Shown here one piece after another: positions 42,393 through 49,671 of a stretch of 64,000 nucleotides of DNA; position 1 is the stretch's first letter; each line of letters begins with the position of its first letter. The DNA lies in contig NZ_JBHTCO010000014.1 in NCBI RefSeq assembly GCF_042665295.1, positions 150,888 to 214,887 on the forward strand, read 5' to 3'. This DNA is from Scopulibacillus_A cellulosilyticus. Lineage in GTDB: Bacteria > Bacillota > Bacilli > Bacillales > Sporolactobacillaceae. Position numbers and translations under genes: made by a program. Below the pieces are notes generated by a model. It was not told the origin of the DNA, ran no database searches, and saw only the letters and a list, made by a program, of their open reading frames with translations.

Positions 42393-43154
42393 ATGTCTGA
42401 AAATAAAACGGTTAAATTTATTATTACGCGGCAAGACGGCCCAAATGCTACCCCTTATGAGGAAACATTTGAAGTTCCATACAGAAAAAACATGAATGTT
42501 ATTTCAGCTTTAATGGAAATTCGCCGTAATCCTGTTAATGCCAAAGGTGAACAGACTTCGCCTCCGCAGTGGGAAATGAACTGCTTGGAAGAAGTGTGCG
42601 GTGCTTGTTCAATGGTTATTAATGGAAAGCCGCGGCAGGCATGCTCAACATTAATTGATAAGCTGGAAACGCCTGTCCGCCTTGAACCAATGAAAACATT
42701 TCCTGTTGTTAGGGACTTGGCTGTAGATCGTACTCGTATGTTCGAGGCTCTTAAGAAAGTAAAAGCATGGATTCCAATTGACGGAACTTATGATCTCGGA
42801 CCTGGTCCGCGGATGGCTGAAACAAAGCGTCAATGGGCCTACGAGCTTTCAAAATGTATGACTTGCGGTGTATGTTTAGAGGCTTGTCCTAATGTTAATA
42901 GTAAATCTGACTTTATAGGACCTGCGCCATTATCACAAGTCCGGTTATTCAATGCCCATCCAACCGGAGCAATGAATAAAGCGGAACGTCTGCATACGAT
43001 TATGGGTGAGGGCGGTCTTGCTTCCTGCGGAAACTCTCAAAACTGTGTTCAATCATGTCCAAAGGGCATTCCGCTTACCACATCAATTGCAGCGCTTAAC
43101 CGTGATACTGCGATACAAACTTTTCGTGATTTCTTTGGCAGCGATCATCAATAA
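42393..43154 (+). CDS. sdhB: Succinate dehydrogenase iron-sulfur subunit
   Basis: Electron-transfer subunit of 253 residues. The [2Fe-2S] site is CLEEVCGACSMVINGKPRQAC, and the C-terminal part has the 4Fe/3Fe cluster motifs CMTCGVCLEACP and CVQSCPKGIP. It passes electrons from SdhA to haem and menaquinone in SdhC. AGGGGGGAAAG precedes the ATG. Last gene of the operon; a remnant repeat and a strong terminator follow. Confidence 0.97.
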   Translation: MSENKTVKFIITRQDGPNATPYEETFEVPYRKNMNVISALMEIRRNPVNAKGEQTSPPQWEMNCLEEVCGACSMVINGKPRQACSTLIDKLETPVRLEPMKTFPVVRDLAVDRTRMFEALKKVKAWIPIDGTYDLGPGPRMAETKRQWAYELSKCMTCGVCLEACPNVNSKSDFIGPAPLSQVRLFNAHPTGAMNKAERLHTIMGEGGLASCGNSQNCVQSCPKGIPLTTSIAALNRDTAIQTFRDFFGSDHQ

Positions 43155-43169
43155 TTTTATTTTTATTCT

Positions 43170-43210
43170 TGTTCAAACCATTCGACAAATTTTTTCGGAT
43201 CCTTTGAACA
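43170..43210. repeat. truncated copy of the 150-bp repeat after sdhB
   Basis: TGTTCAAA is followed at once by ATTCGACAAATTTTTTCGGA and CCTTTGAACA, which matches the right end of the repeat at 49416-49560 (ATTCGACAGC, TTTTTCCCGGAC, TTTTTGAACA). It looks like a copy that has lost its middle. Confidence 0.5.
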
Positions 43211-43218
43211 ATATCTTA

Positions 43219-43253
43219 AAGAAACCTCCTGAAAATAGGGAGGTTTCTTTAAA
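43219..43253 (+). terminator. sdhCAB terminator
   Basis: AAAGAAACCTCC and GGAGGTTTCTTT form a perfect 12-bp stem with a nine-base loop. Confidence 0.88.
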
Positions 43254-43263
43254 TTGTTCAAGT

Positions 43264-43292
43264 CACAGGATGATGTTAATATTCATATGATA
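43264..43292 (+). promoter_or_regulatory. SigK promoter of gerE
   Basis: CACA (with AC of the -35) is followed after 16 bases by CATATGATA, a full match to the SigK consensus mACm-N16-CATAnnnTA. B. subtilis gerE is also SigK dependent, so expression late in the mother cell is expected. Confidence 0.82.
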
Positions 43293-43348
43293 TCTTGACT
43301 AAATACCTTCCTCATCAGCTCTTTTTTTCGAGCAAGGAGGGGGAATTG

Positions 43349-43573
43349 TTGAAAGAGAATTACCATCGTCCAAAGCCTTTATTAACAAAAAGGGAAAGAG
43401 AAGTTTTTGAACTGCTCGTACAAGATAAAACGACAAGAGAAATTGCTCAAGAATTGTTTATAAGTGAAAAAACAGTTCGAAATCATATCTCAAATACCAT
43501 GCAAAAGCTTGGGGTCAAGGGCCGATCTCAGGCAGTTGTAGAATTGCTTCGGCTCGGAGAATTAGAGCTTTAA
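43349..43573 (+). CDS. gerE: GerE, late mother-cell transcription regulator
   Basis: LuxR/FixJ-type DNA-binding protein of 74 residues, the same length as in B. subtilis. The helix-turn-helix covers almost the whole protein: LLTKREREVFELLVQDKTTREIAQELFISEKTVRNHISN, nearly identical to the known GerE. It switches spore coat genes on and off at the end of SigK-directed transcription. The longer frame from 43295 is rejected because AAGGAGGGGG at 43334-43343 fits TTG 43349 (TTG 43346 is also possible). ysmA, which precedes gerE in B. subtilis, is absent. Confidence 0.96.
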   Translation: MKENYHRPKPLLTKREREVFELLVQDKTTREIAQELFISEKTVRNHISNTMQKLGVKGRSQAVVELLRLGELEL

Positions 43574-43579
43574 TGAAGA

Positions 43580-43607
43580 CCGGCTTTCTTACAGGAAGCC
43601 GGCTTTA
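43580..43607 (+). terminator. gerE terminator
   Basis: CCGGCTT and AAGCCGG form a 7-bp stem with a nine-base loop and a short CTTTACTT tail. Confidence 0.7.
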
Positions 43608-43637
43608 CTTATACTATTAGAAAGTATATCTTTGCAG

Positions 43638-43679
43638 CAAGTCTCTGTCTTCGCCTCTTAAGGCTTGCCAATCGGCAAG
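43638..43679. repeat. CTTGCC repeat, copy 3 (reverse orientation)
   Basis: Reverse complement of this stretch reads CTTGCCGATTGGCAAG (43664-43679), then CCTTAAGAGGCG and AGACAGAGACT, matching 18562-18604 with few changes. It sits between gerE and racE. The hairpin followed by TTTTCTTT could also act as a terminator on the plus strand. Confidence 0.75.
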
Positions 43680-43803
43680 TTTTCTTTATTTAAGAAATTA
43701 TATTTGATGGAAGCAGCTTATAGAGTTAAAATATAATAGGCCTTTTTATAAAAATAAACACAGATATAAAATAAGAAATATACAAGAAAAATGGGGCGGT
43801 TTT

Positions 43804-44610
43804 TTGAACAAACCAATTGGTGTCATAGACTCGGGTGTGGGTGGCTTAACTGTTGTTAAAGAGATAATGAGACAGTTGCCAAAAGAAAATATCGTTTATA
43901 TGGGTGACAATGCACGTTGTCCATATGGTCCAAGACCAGCTGAAGAAGTAAGAGAATATACATGGGAAATGACCCGGTATTTATTAGAAAAACATAATAT
44001 TAAAATGTTAGTCATTGCTTGCAATACGGCAACGGCTGTTGTTTTTGAAGAAATAAAAGAGCTGCTGAATATTCCGGTGATCGGTGTCGTTGATCCGGGT
44101 GCCCGCTCGGCTTTAAAAGTAACAAAAACTAACCGTATTGGTGTCATAGGCACGATAGGAACAATTGGCAGTAAAGCTTACGATCATGCTTTAAGATCTA
44201 TCAATCAAAATGTTTATATTACAAGTTTAGCCTGTCCGCCTTTTGTTCCGCTTGTGGAATCAGGTGATTTAGGAAGCTTGCAGGCAAGACAAATTGTAGC
44301 TGAAACGCTAAATCCTCTTAAACTGGAATCAATTGATACCTTAATATTAGGTTGTACGCACTATCCTTTATTAAGACCATTAATTCAAGATGTTATGGGT
44401 CAGGATATTTCTTTAATTGATTCAGGAGAAGAAACTGCCAGGGAGGTTAGCACAATATTATCTCATAAAGAACTGCTTGCCAGTGCATCGCAATTGCCGG
44501 CGCATCAATTTTATACAACAGGATCGGAGTGTCTTATGTCAGATATCGCCGGGCAATGGCTTCGGTTTCAACCTGCTGTTTTAAAGGTCTCTCTTTCAAA
44601 TGTAATATAA
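43804..44610 (+). CDS. racE: Glutamate racemase
   Basis: Makes D-glutamate for peptidoglycan; 268 residues. Both halves of the pseudo-symmetric active site are visible: IDSGVGGLTV, the first cysteine in ACNTATA, and the second in GCTHYPLL. The start is TTG with GGGGCGG 5 bases upstream. Its place between gerE and gerM equals racE in B. subtilis, although ysmB is missing. A -10-like TATAAT is near 43734, without a clear -35. Confidence 0.95.
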   Translation: MNKPIGVIDSGVGGLTVVKEIMRQLPKENIVYMGDNARCPYGPRPAEEVREYTWEMTRYLLEKHNIKMLVIACNTATAVVFEEIKELLNIPVIGVVDPGARSALKVTKTNRIGVIGTIGTIGSKAYDHALRSINQNVYITSLACPPFVPLVESGDLGSLQARQIVAETLNPLKLESIDTLILGCTHYPLLRPLIQDVMGQDISLIDSGEETAREVSTILSHKELLASASQLPAHQFYTTGSECLMSDIAGQWLRFQPAVLKVSLSNVI

Positions 44611-44673
44611 CTTAATTGTTAAGCGGATTATTCTATCATTTACTTTTTAATATTATAAACATTAATGTATTAA

Positions 44674-44712
44674 AATAACCTTTCTGTTAATTAGGAAAGG
44701 TTATTTTTTTAT
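44674..44712 (+). terminator. racE terminator
   Basis: AATAACCTTTC and GAAAGGTTATT form an 11-bp stem with a ten-base loop and a run of seven T. Confidence 0.9.
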
Positions 44713-44776
44713 GGTCTACTTTCGATGATAGCTCGTATATATATTAGTACAAACGTTGACAAGGAGGAGGCTTCTT

Positions 44777-45838
44777 ATGCGAGTGTCAGGGAAAACATCC
44801 TTGCTTGCTGTTTTGGTTATGTTTCCACTCGTACTTGGCGGCTGCGGATTATATAAAACACACGAATCAACAATCAAGCCCCAGCCGGATAAAGTTAATT
44901 ATGTAAAACAGAGTGAGAAATTAAATTCAAAATCAGACCAAAAAAGTTCTGCAGCCGAAGACGCAAAAGCAGGTACGGTTTCAAGACAATTGTATTTATT
45001 AGATGCAAATGGCAGAGTAACGCCACAAGTTGTCAATCTTCCAAAAAGGAATGATGTTGCAAAACAAGTTTTAGAATATTTGATTCAGGATGGGCCCGTC
45101 AGCAATATACTGCCGAATGGCTTTCAAGCAGTAATACCCGCCGGTACAACGATTAATAGTACCAAAGTTGAAAAGAACGGAACATTTGTCGCGGATTTCT
45201 CTAAAGACTTTTTAGATTATAAGGCAAATGAAGAAAAAAGCATTTTACAAGCGATTACCTGGACTTTAACGCAATTTAACAACATTAAACGTGTTCAAAT
45301 TAAAATTGACGGTAAAGTGGAAAAAGTCATGCCTGTTGGCAAAACAGTGATTGGCAAAGGATTATCCAGGGCGGATGGTATCAATACAGAGATTGGTGAT
45401 GTTGTTGACGTTGCGGCAAGTGATAGCGCAACCATCTATTATTTATCGGAACATGAAGGGCATATTTACTATGTACCGGTAACGACCAGGATTGAGCCGG
45501 GCAAAAATAAAATAACTTCAGCTGTTAATGCTTTGATCGACGGCCCTGAAGGTAAAGGATTAATGTCACCATTTGGTTCGGATGTAGAACTTAAAGGAAA
45601 ACCAGTTATTGAAAACGGCGTTGTTACGTTAGATTTTAATAGTTCACTATTTACGGACAAAAATAAAAAGACCGTGGACAGTGATGCAATTAATTGTCTT
45701 GCGCTGACATTAACAAGTCAAAAGGGAATTAATAAAGTCAAGATTGAAGTTAACGGTTCTTCAAAGGTCATGAAAGAATCTGGTCAAAAAATAACAAAAC
45801 CTGTCACTCGGCCTGAAGTCAATAAAACCGGCGTATAA
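44777..45838 (+). CDS. gerM: GerM, sporulation/germination lipoprotein
   Basis: Secreted lipoprotein of 353 residues with a lipobox LVLGGC, so C23 becomes the lipid-bearing residue. Two GerMN domains follow (about 90-190 and 225-330), each with the pattern of a hydrophobic VLEYLIQDGP or AVNALIDGPEG segment and a FSKDF/FNSSL strand. B. subtilis GerM helps anchor the engulfment complex SpoIIIA-SpoIIQ. AAGGAGGAGG fits the ATG at 44777; earlier start codons in frame overlap it. Expected in the mother cell, but I saw no convincing SigE promoter. Confidence 0.9.
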   Translation: MRVSGKTSLLAVLVMFPLVLGGCGLYKTHESTIKPQPDKVNYVKQSEKLNSKSDQKSSAAEDAKAGTVSRQLYLLDANGRVTPQVVNLPKRNDVAKQVLEYLIQDGPVSNILPNGFQAVIPAGTTINSTKVEKNGTFVADFSKDFLDYKANEEKSILQAITWTLTQFNNIKRVQIKIDGKVEKVMPVGKTVIGKGLSRADGINTEIGDVVDVAASDSATIYYLSEHEGHIYYVPVTTRIEPGKNKITSAVNALIDGPEGKGLMSPFGSDVELKGKPVIENGVVTLDFNSSLFTDKNKKTVDSDAINCLALTLTSQKGINKVKIEVNGSSKVMKESGQKITKPVTRPEVNKTGV

Positions 45839-45864
45839 GAATGACAAAAATATGTTATAGTTAT

Positions 45865-45890
45865 AGGGGTGGCCATTGCCGCCTCTTTTC
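45865..45890 (+). terminator. gerM terminator overlapping the rph promoter
   Basis: AGGGGTGGC and GCCGCCTCT form a 9-bp stem (two G-U pairs), followed by TTTTCTTTT. The right arm includes part of the rph -35. Confidence 0.7.
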
Positions 45891-45904
45891 TTTTAACCTA
45901 TAAT
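45876..45904 (+). promoter_or_regulatory. rph promoter
   Basis: TTGCCG and TATAAT are separated by 17 bases, 31 bases before the rph start. Confidence 0.7.
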
Positions 45905-45934
45905 CGTTACCGAATGACATAGGGGGGAATGATC

Positions 45935-46693
45935 ATGAGACGAGATGAACGTCAAAATGATGAATTAAGGTCAATACATATAGAGCCAAACTTCACTATA
46001 CATCCTGAAGGATCGGTCCTTATTACAGTCGGCAGAACTAAGGTAATCTGCAATGCAACAATTGAGGATCGGGTGCCGCCTTTTATGCGTGGACAAGGCA
46101 AAGGTTGGATCACCGCTGAATATTCTATGCTGCCAAGAGCGACAGCACAAAGAAATATTCGGGAGTCAAGTAAAGGGAAAATCAGCGGCCGTACAATGGA
46201 AATACAACGTTTGATCGGCAGAGCGCTCCGTTCAGTCGTTGATTTGGAAAAAATCGGCGAGCGAACATTATGGATTGATTGTGATGTTATTCAAGCAGAC
46301 GGCGGAACAAGAACCGCTTCGATTACAGGAGCCTTTGTCGCTATGGTTTTAGCTTTTAAAAAGGCACAAGAAAATAAAACAATCAAAAATTTGCCAATTA
46401 AAACCTACTTAGCAGCAACTTCGGTTGGTATTCATCCGGAACATGGTCCAATTCTTGATTTATGTTACGAAGAAGATTCCACGGCAGAAGTAGATATGAA
46501 CATCGTTATGACCGGAGCAGGTGAATTTGTTGAAATTCAAGGCACTGGGGAAGAAGCAACATTCAGCGAAGATCAACTGGCCAGTCTGCTTAAACTGGCT
46601 AAAAAAGGTATTGGGGAATTAATTGATGTGCAAAAGTCAGTGATTGGAGATATCGAAGCCATTGGAAGTGCTGCAAACCGGAGTGACCGATAA
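45935..46693 (+). CDS. rph: Ribonuclease PH
   Basis: Phosphate-dependent 3'-5' exonuclease of 252 residues that trims tRNA precursors. The sequence matches B. subtilis Rph through long stretches (HPEGSVLITVG, GKGWITAEYSMLPRAT, DCDVIQADGGTRTASITGAF). An ATG at 45929 is too close to the GGGGGG ribosome site; ATG 45935 has proper spacing and gives the family start MRRDERQND. The stop TAA shares one base with the next start. Confidence 0.96.
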   Translation: MRRDERQNDELRSIHIEPNFTIHPEGSVLITVGRTKVICNATIEDRVPPFMRGQGKGWITAEYSMLPRATAQRNIRESSKGKISGRTMEIQRLIGRALRSVVDLEKIGERTLWIDCDVIQADGGTRTASITGAFVAMVLAFKKAQENKTIKNLPIKTYLAATSVGIHPEHGPILDLCYEEDSTAEVDMNIVMTGAGEFVEIQGTGEEATFSEDQLASLLKLAKKGIGELIDVQKSVIGDIEAIGSAANRSDR

Positions 46694-47298
46694 TGAAGGA
46701 ACTTTTAATTGCTTCAAATAATGAAGGGAAAATAAAAGAATTTAGAAAATTATTTCAGGCTTTTAATATTCATGTTTCATCATTGCGTGATTTAGAAAAT
46801 CCAATTGATATTCCAGAAACAGGAACGACTTTTCATGAAAATGCACAATTAAAATCTGAAGGCATTTCAACCCGCTTTGGGAAGATGGTTATCGCCGATG
46901 ATTCCGGGTTAGTAATTGATGCTCTTAATGGCCGGCCCGGAATCATCTCGGCCCGTTTTGCCGGATCAGAAAAAAATGATAGCAAAAATATCGACAAAGT
47001 TTTAGATGAATTAAAAAATGTTCCTATGTTAAAAAGAACAGCCCGTTTTGTTTGTGTTCTTGCTATTAGTGCACCTGGTGTGCAAACTCAATTTGTAGAA
47101 GGTGTATGTGAAGGGATCATAACTGAAGAACGTATCGGAGACCAAGGCTTTGGCTACGATCCCATTTTTTATCTTCCCGGCCTTGGGAAAACAATGGCAG
47201 AACTAACAAGTGAAGAAAAAAATAAAATTAGCCACAGGGCTATAGCGATGCAAAAGCTGATGGATGTCTTGCCTAAATGGATGGAGGGTGAGTCATGA
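46693..47298 (+). CDS. ysnA: dITP/XTP pyrophosphatase (Ham1/RdgB family)
   Basis: House-cleaning enzyme of 201 residues that hydrolyses dITP, ITP and XTP so that they do not enter DNA or RNA. The N-terminal IASNNEGKIKEF, the metal site IADDSGLVIDAL, the GFGYDPIF motif and SHRAIAMQKL are typical. Start overlaps the rph stop; the stop overlaps the next start by 4 bases, so rph-ysnA-ysnB is a tightly coupled operon. Confidence 0.95.
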   Translation: MKELLIASNNEGKIKEFRKLFQAFNIHVSSLRDLENPIDIPETGTTFHENAQLKSEGISTRFGKMVIADDSGLVIDALNGRPGIISARFAGSEKNDSKNIDKVLDELKNVPMLKRTARFVCVLAISAPGVQTQFVEGVCEGIITEERIGDQGFGYDPIFYLPGLGKTMAELTSEEKNKISHRAIAMQKLMDVLPKWMEGES

Positions 47299-47816
47299 AA
47301 GTTTTAATTACAAGTGATAGTCATGGATTAACTCGTGAACTGAGTGAATTAGTTGAACGTCACCAAAGCGATGTCCAATTATTTATTCACTGCGGTGACT
47401 CTGAGTTACCTTCTGATGCTGAAGAAATGATGCCGTTTAATGCGGTTAAAGGTAATTGTGATTTGTCTTCGGCAGGTTATCCAAATGATCTAATTAAAAC
47501 CATTGGTGATTTAAAATTTTTTGTGACTCACGGTCATTTGTATAATATTAAAATGTCTCCTATGAATTTGTTATATAAGGCGGATGAAACCGGCGCAGAT
47601 ATTGTTTGCTTCGGACATACTCATAACGCTGTATCGTTCCAAGAAGGGAAGAAAATTTTTATTAATCCCGGCAGCTTGCGTTTGCCAAGAGGCATTGATG
47701 AGAAAACTTATGTTATTTGCGAGATAAATTATAAGAAAAAAGAAGTTTACGTCAATTTTTATAATCAAGACGGAGAACCTGTCCGGTCGTTAAGTAAAAC
47801 ATATTGTTTGGATTAG
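47295..47816 (+). CDS. ysnB: YfcE/MJ0936-type phosphodiesterase (YsnB)
   Basis: Calcineurin-like phosphoesterase of 173 residues. The metal-binding motifs are SDSHG (about 7-11), HCGDSE, VKGNCD, THGH and FGHTHNA, ending with NPGSLRLPRG. Family members split phosphodiesters in vitro; the natural substrate is unknown. ATGA overlap with ysnA. Third gene of the rph operon, as in B. subtilis. Confidence 0.9.
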   Translation: MKVLITSDSHGLTRELSELVERHQSDVQLFIHCGDSELPSDAEEMMPFNAVKGNCDLSSAGYPNDLIKTIGDLKFFVTHGHLYNIKMSPMNLLYKADETGADIVCFGHTHNAVSFQEGKKIFINPGSLRLPRGIDEKTYVICEINYKKKEVYVNFYNQDGEPVRSLSKTYCLD

Positions 47817-47833
47817 AATTTTTAGATTAGTGG

Positions 47834-47862
47834 TTGACAGTGTACGATTTATCATATATATT
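47834..47862 (+). promoter_or_regulatory. tRNA promoter
   Basis: TTGACA and TATATT are separated by 17 bases; start of transcription about 15 bases before tRNA-Gly. Confidence 0.8.
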
Positions 47863-47885
47863 TATTATTGTCGTTACACTGTATT

Positions 47886-47959
47886 GCGGGTGTAGTTTAG
47901 TGGTAAAACAAGAGCCTTCCAAGCTCTGGTCGTGGGTTCGATTCCCATCACCCGCTCCA
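47886..47959 (+). tRNA. tRNA-Gly (anticodon TCC)
   Basis: Acceptor stem GCGGGTG/CACCCGC, discriminator T and an encoded CCA end. The anticodon stem AGAGC/GCTCT holds the loop CTTCCAA, so the anticodon is TCC (47918-47920), reading GGA/GGG glycine codons. T arm with GGTTCGATTCC is in place. Confidence 0.97.
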
Positions 47960-48083
47960 TTAATTTATGATCGACACTACGGTGTGGATCATCTTTGCGA
48001 GATCATATCAGTTGTACCCTTGCGGTGACCCATTAATAACTTCATTGCAAGTTAACATTAGTTTTCACTTGTGTTGTTGCAAT

Positions 48084-48160
<77 letters not shown>

Positions 48161-48205
48161 TCATACAGAAACTTTATTTATAAGTTAGCATACATATCAA
48201 ATATT

Positions 48206-48245
48206 AATACCTTTTATGTTTGGAAAGCATAAAAGGTATTTTTGT
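48206..48245 (+). terminator. terminator of the tRNA unit
   Basis: AATACCTTTTATG and CATAAAAGGTATT form a 13-bp stem followed by TTTTG. Confidence 0.88.
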
Positions 48246-48314
48246 ATATTAATTTATATATAAAAAGGAAAACTCGCCATTAATGAAGAAACTAAAATAA
48301 TGGACAAATCAAAT

Positions 48315-48343
48315 TTGTTTTCTCCATGATGACCTGCTAAACT
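48315..48343 (+). promoter_or_regulatory. possible promoter of the TPR gene
   Basis: TTGTTT and TAAACT are separated by 17 bases, 33 bases before the start codon. Confidence 0.45.
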
Positions 48344-48375
48344 GTAATCAGTATAATTGATGGAGAGACAAATAT

Positions 48376-49410
48376 ATGAAGCGAAAACATATGGCTAGAA
48401 AAATAGACAACAAGCTTGTTCTTTTTCCGCATTTGGAAGAACGTCTTGTTGAAAGAGGGATTGACAAGCTCAAAAGCAAAAAATACAAGGAAGCTCAGGA
48501 TTTATTTGAACAGCTGCATCAAATCGAACCGGATCATCCCCAAGCAGCATATGGCCTTTCCGTCTGTTATGTAGAACTCGGTGATTATGAAAAGGCTGAA
48601 TCCATAACATCGGAAATGTTGAAAAAAGACATTGGCAACTATTATGATGTATTAAGGCTTCATATGACGATTCTGATCCAAAGGCGCCGTTACCAAGAGG
48701 TTATTACAATGGCTGAGGTAATTTTGGAGGAAGATCAGACCCCTCCTGATGTTGAATCTATGTTGCAGCAATTAGCTGAATTTTGTCGAATAAGATTAAC
48801 AGAAACTAACAAGAGTGATTCAATTGACAGCGATATCGATAAACCGATATTCAAGCATGACTTATCAGAGTTACATAATCCTGATCCTGAAAAACAGTGG
48901 CTGGCTATACAGAATATAAATAATGGACTTTCATTAGATGAAAAGCAAGAACTGACCGATTTCTTATCATCCGACACGGGAGACCCTTTTATAAAAACGC
49001 TGGTTCTTAAGCTGTTAAAGGATAAAGGTGCTGAAGGTTTAGTTACTTTAACTAAATTGGGTGAAACCTTTAAAGTTGATCTCGGTGAACATGATTTATT
49101 TAATGAAAGCTTTAAAGAGCAAGTGTCTAAAAAGATACAAAAGGCGCTTATGTCAGAGAATCCGACATTATGTGAGTTAGCCCAACAAATTTGGCAGCAT
49201 TTTATTGTAGCCTCTTTTCCTAAATCTCTTGAACCGAAGATACCTGAAATATGGGCTGGCGCCTGCTGCTTATACACGCATCAAATTAATGGCATGGATA
49301 TTGACCATGATAGATTTTACCAGCTATTTGACATTTCCTTAAATCAGGTTAAAAAACAAGCGTTATTTATAAAAGAGGTTGAAGAACTCTCTTCTGAAAA
49401 CAATCTATAA
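48376..49410 (+). CDS. ysoA: TPR-repeat protein (YsoA-like)
   Basis: Protein of 344 residues with tetratricopeptide repeats in the N-terminal third: KKYKEAQDLFEQLHQIEPDHPQAAYGLSVCYVELGDYEKAESI is a clear repeat pair, followed by less regular ones. The remainder is helical with a run of acidic residues near 150-200 (SDSIDSDID). It lies just before tig as YsoA does in B. subtilis. TPR proteins bind other proteins; partner unknown. GGAGAG precedes the ATG. A 150-bp repeat follows the stop codon after 5 bases. Confidence 0.75.
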   Translation: MKRKHMARKIDNKLVLFPHLEERLVERGIDKLKSKKYKEAQDLFEQLHQIEPDHPQAAYGLSVCYVELGDYEKAESITSEMLKKDIGNYYDVLRLHMTILIQRRRYQEVITMAEVILEEDQTPPDVESMLQQLAEFCRIRLTETNKSDSIDSDIDKPIFKHDLSELHNPDPEKQWLAIQNINNGLSLDEKQELTDFLSSDTGDPFIKTLVLKLLKDKGAEGLVTLTKLGETFKVDLGEHDLFNESFKEQVSKKIQKALMSENPTLCELAQQIWQHFIVASFPKSLEPKIPEIWAGACCLYTHQINGMDIDHDRFYQLFDISLNQVKKQALFIKEVEELSSENNL

Positions 49411-49415
49411 AAACA

Positions 49416-49560
49416 TGTTCAAAAAGGAGGACAAAAAGAGCCGAGAAGTTCAAGGAAGCGAAGCCTCCGAGCACCGGAGCGTATGCCTTTAATACGTGAG
49501 GAGCGTAGGAGTAAGCTGACGCGGAAATTCGACAGCTATTTTTCCCGGACTTTTTGAACA
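49416..49560. repeat. 150-bp dispersed repeat, copy B
   Basis: Full-length homologue of 25505-25650. It starts TGTTCAAAAAGGAGGACAAA and ends TTTTTCCCGGACTTTTTGAA, so its ends are inverted. Internal shared blocks include GAGAAGTTC, GAAGCC, CACCGGAGCGTA, TACGTGAGGAG and GGAAATTCGAC. No credible open frame is present. Confidence 0.8.
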
Positions 49561-49578
49561 ACCTCTATAAAATGCTTT

Positions 49579-49606
49579 TTGAAATAAGAATCTAGTATGT
49601 TATAAT
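49579..49606 (+). promoter_or_regulatory. tig promoter
   Basis: TTGAAA is 16 bases from an extended -10 TGTTATAAT. Confidence 0.7.
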
Positions 49607-49671
49607 GAAATGGCTGCAATAAAAACTAGTATAAAAATAAGTATGATGATAAATGTTGGAGGTAAGAATAT

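Noticed and set aside
47834..48028. Open frame of 64 codons across tRNA-Gly
   Set aside because: It runs through the tRNA gene and has no ribosome site; it is a chance frame.
48735..49277. 180-codon minus-strand frame inside the TPR gene
   Set aside because: It is Ser/Cys-rich as expected for an antisense shadow; the plus-strand frame has a ribosome site and TPR motifs.
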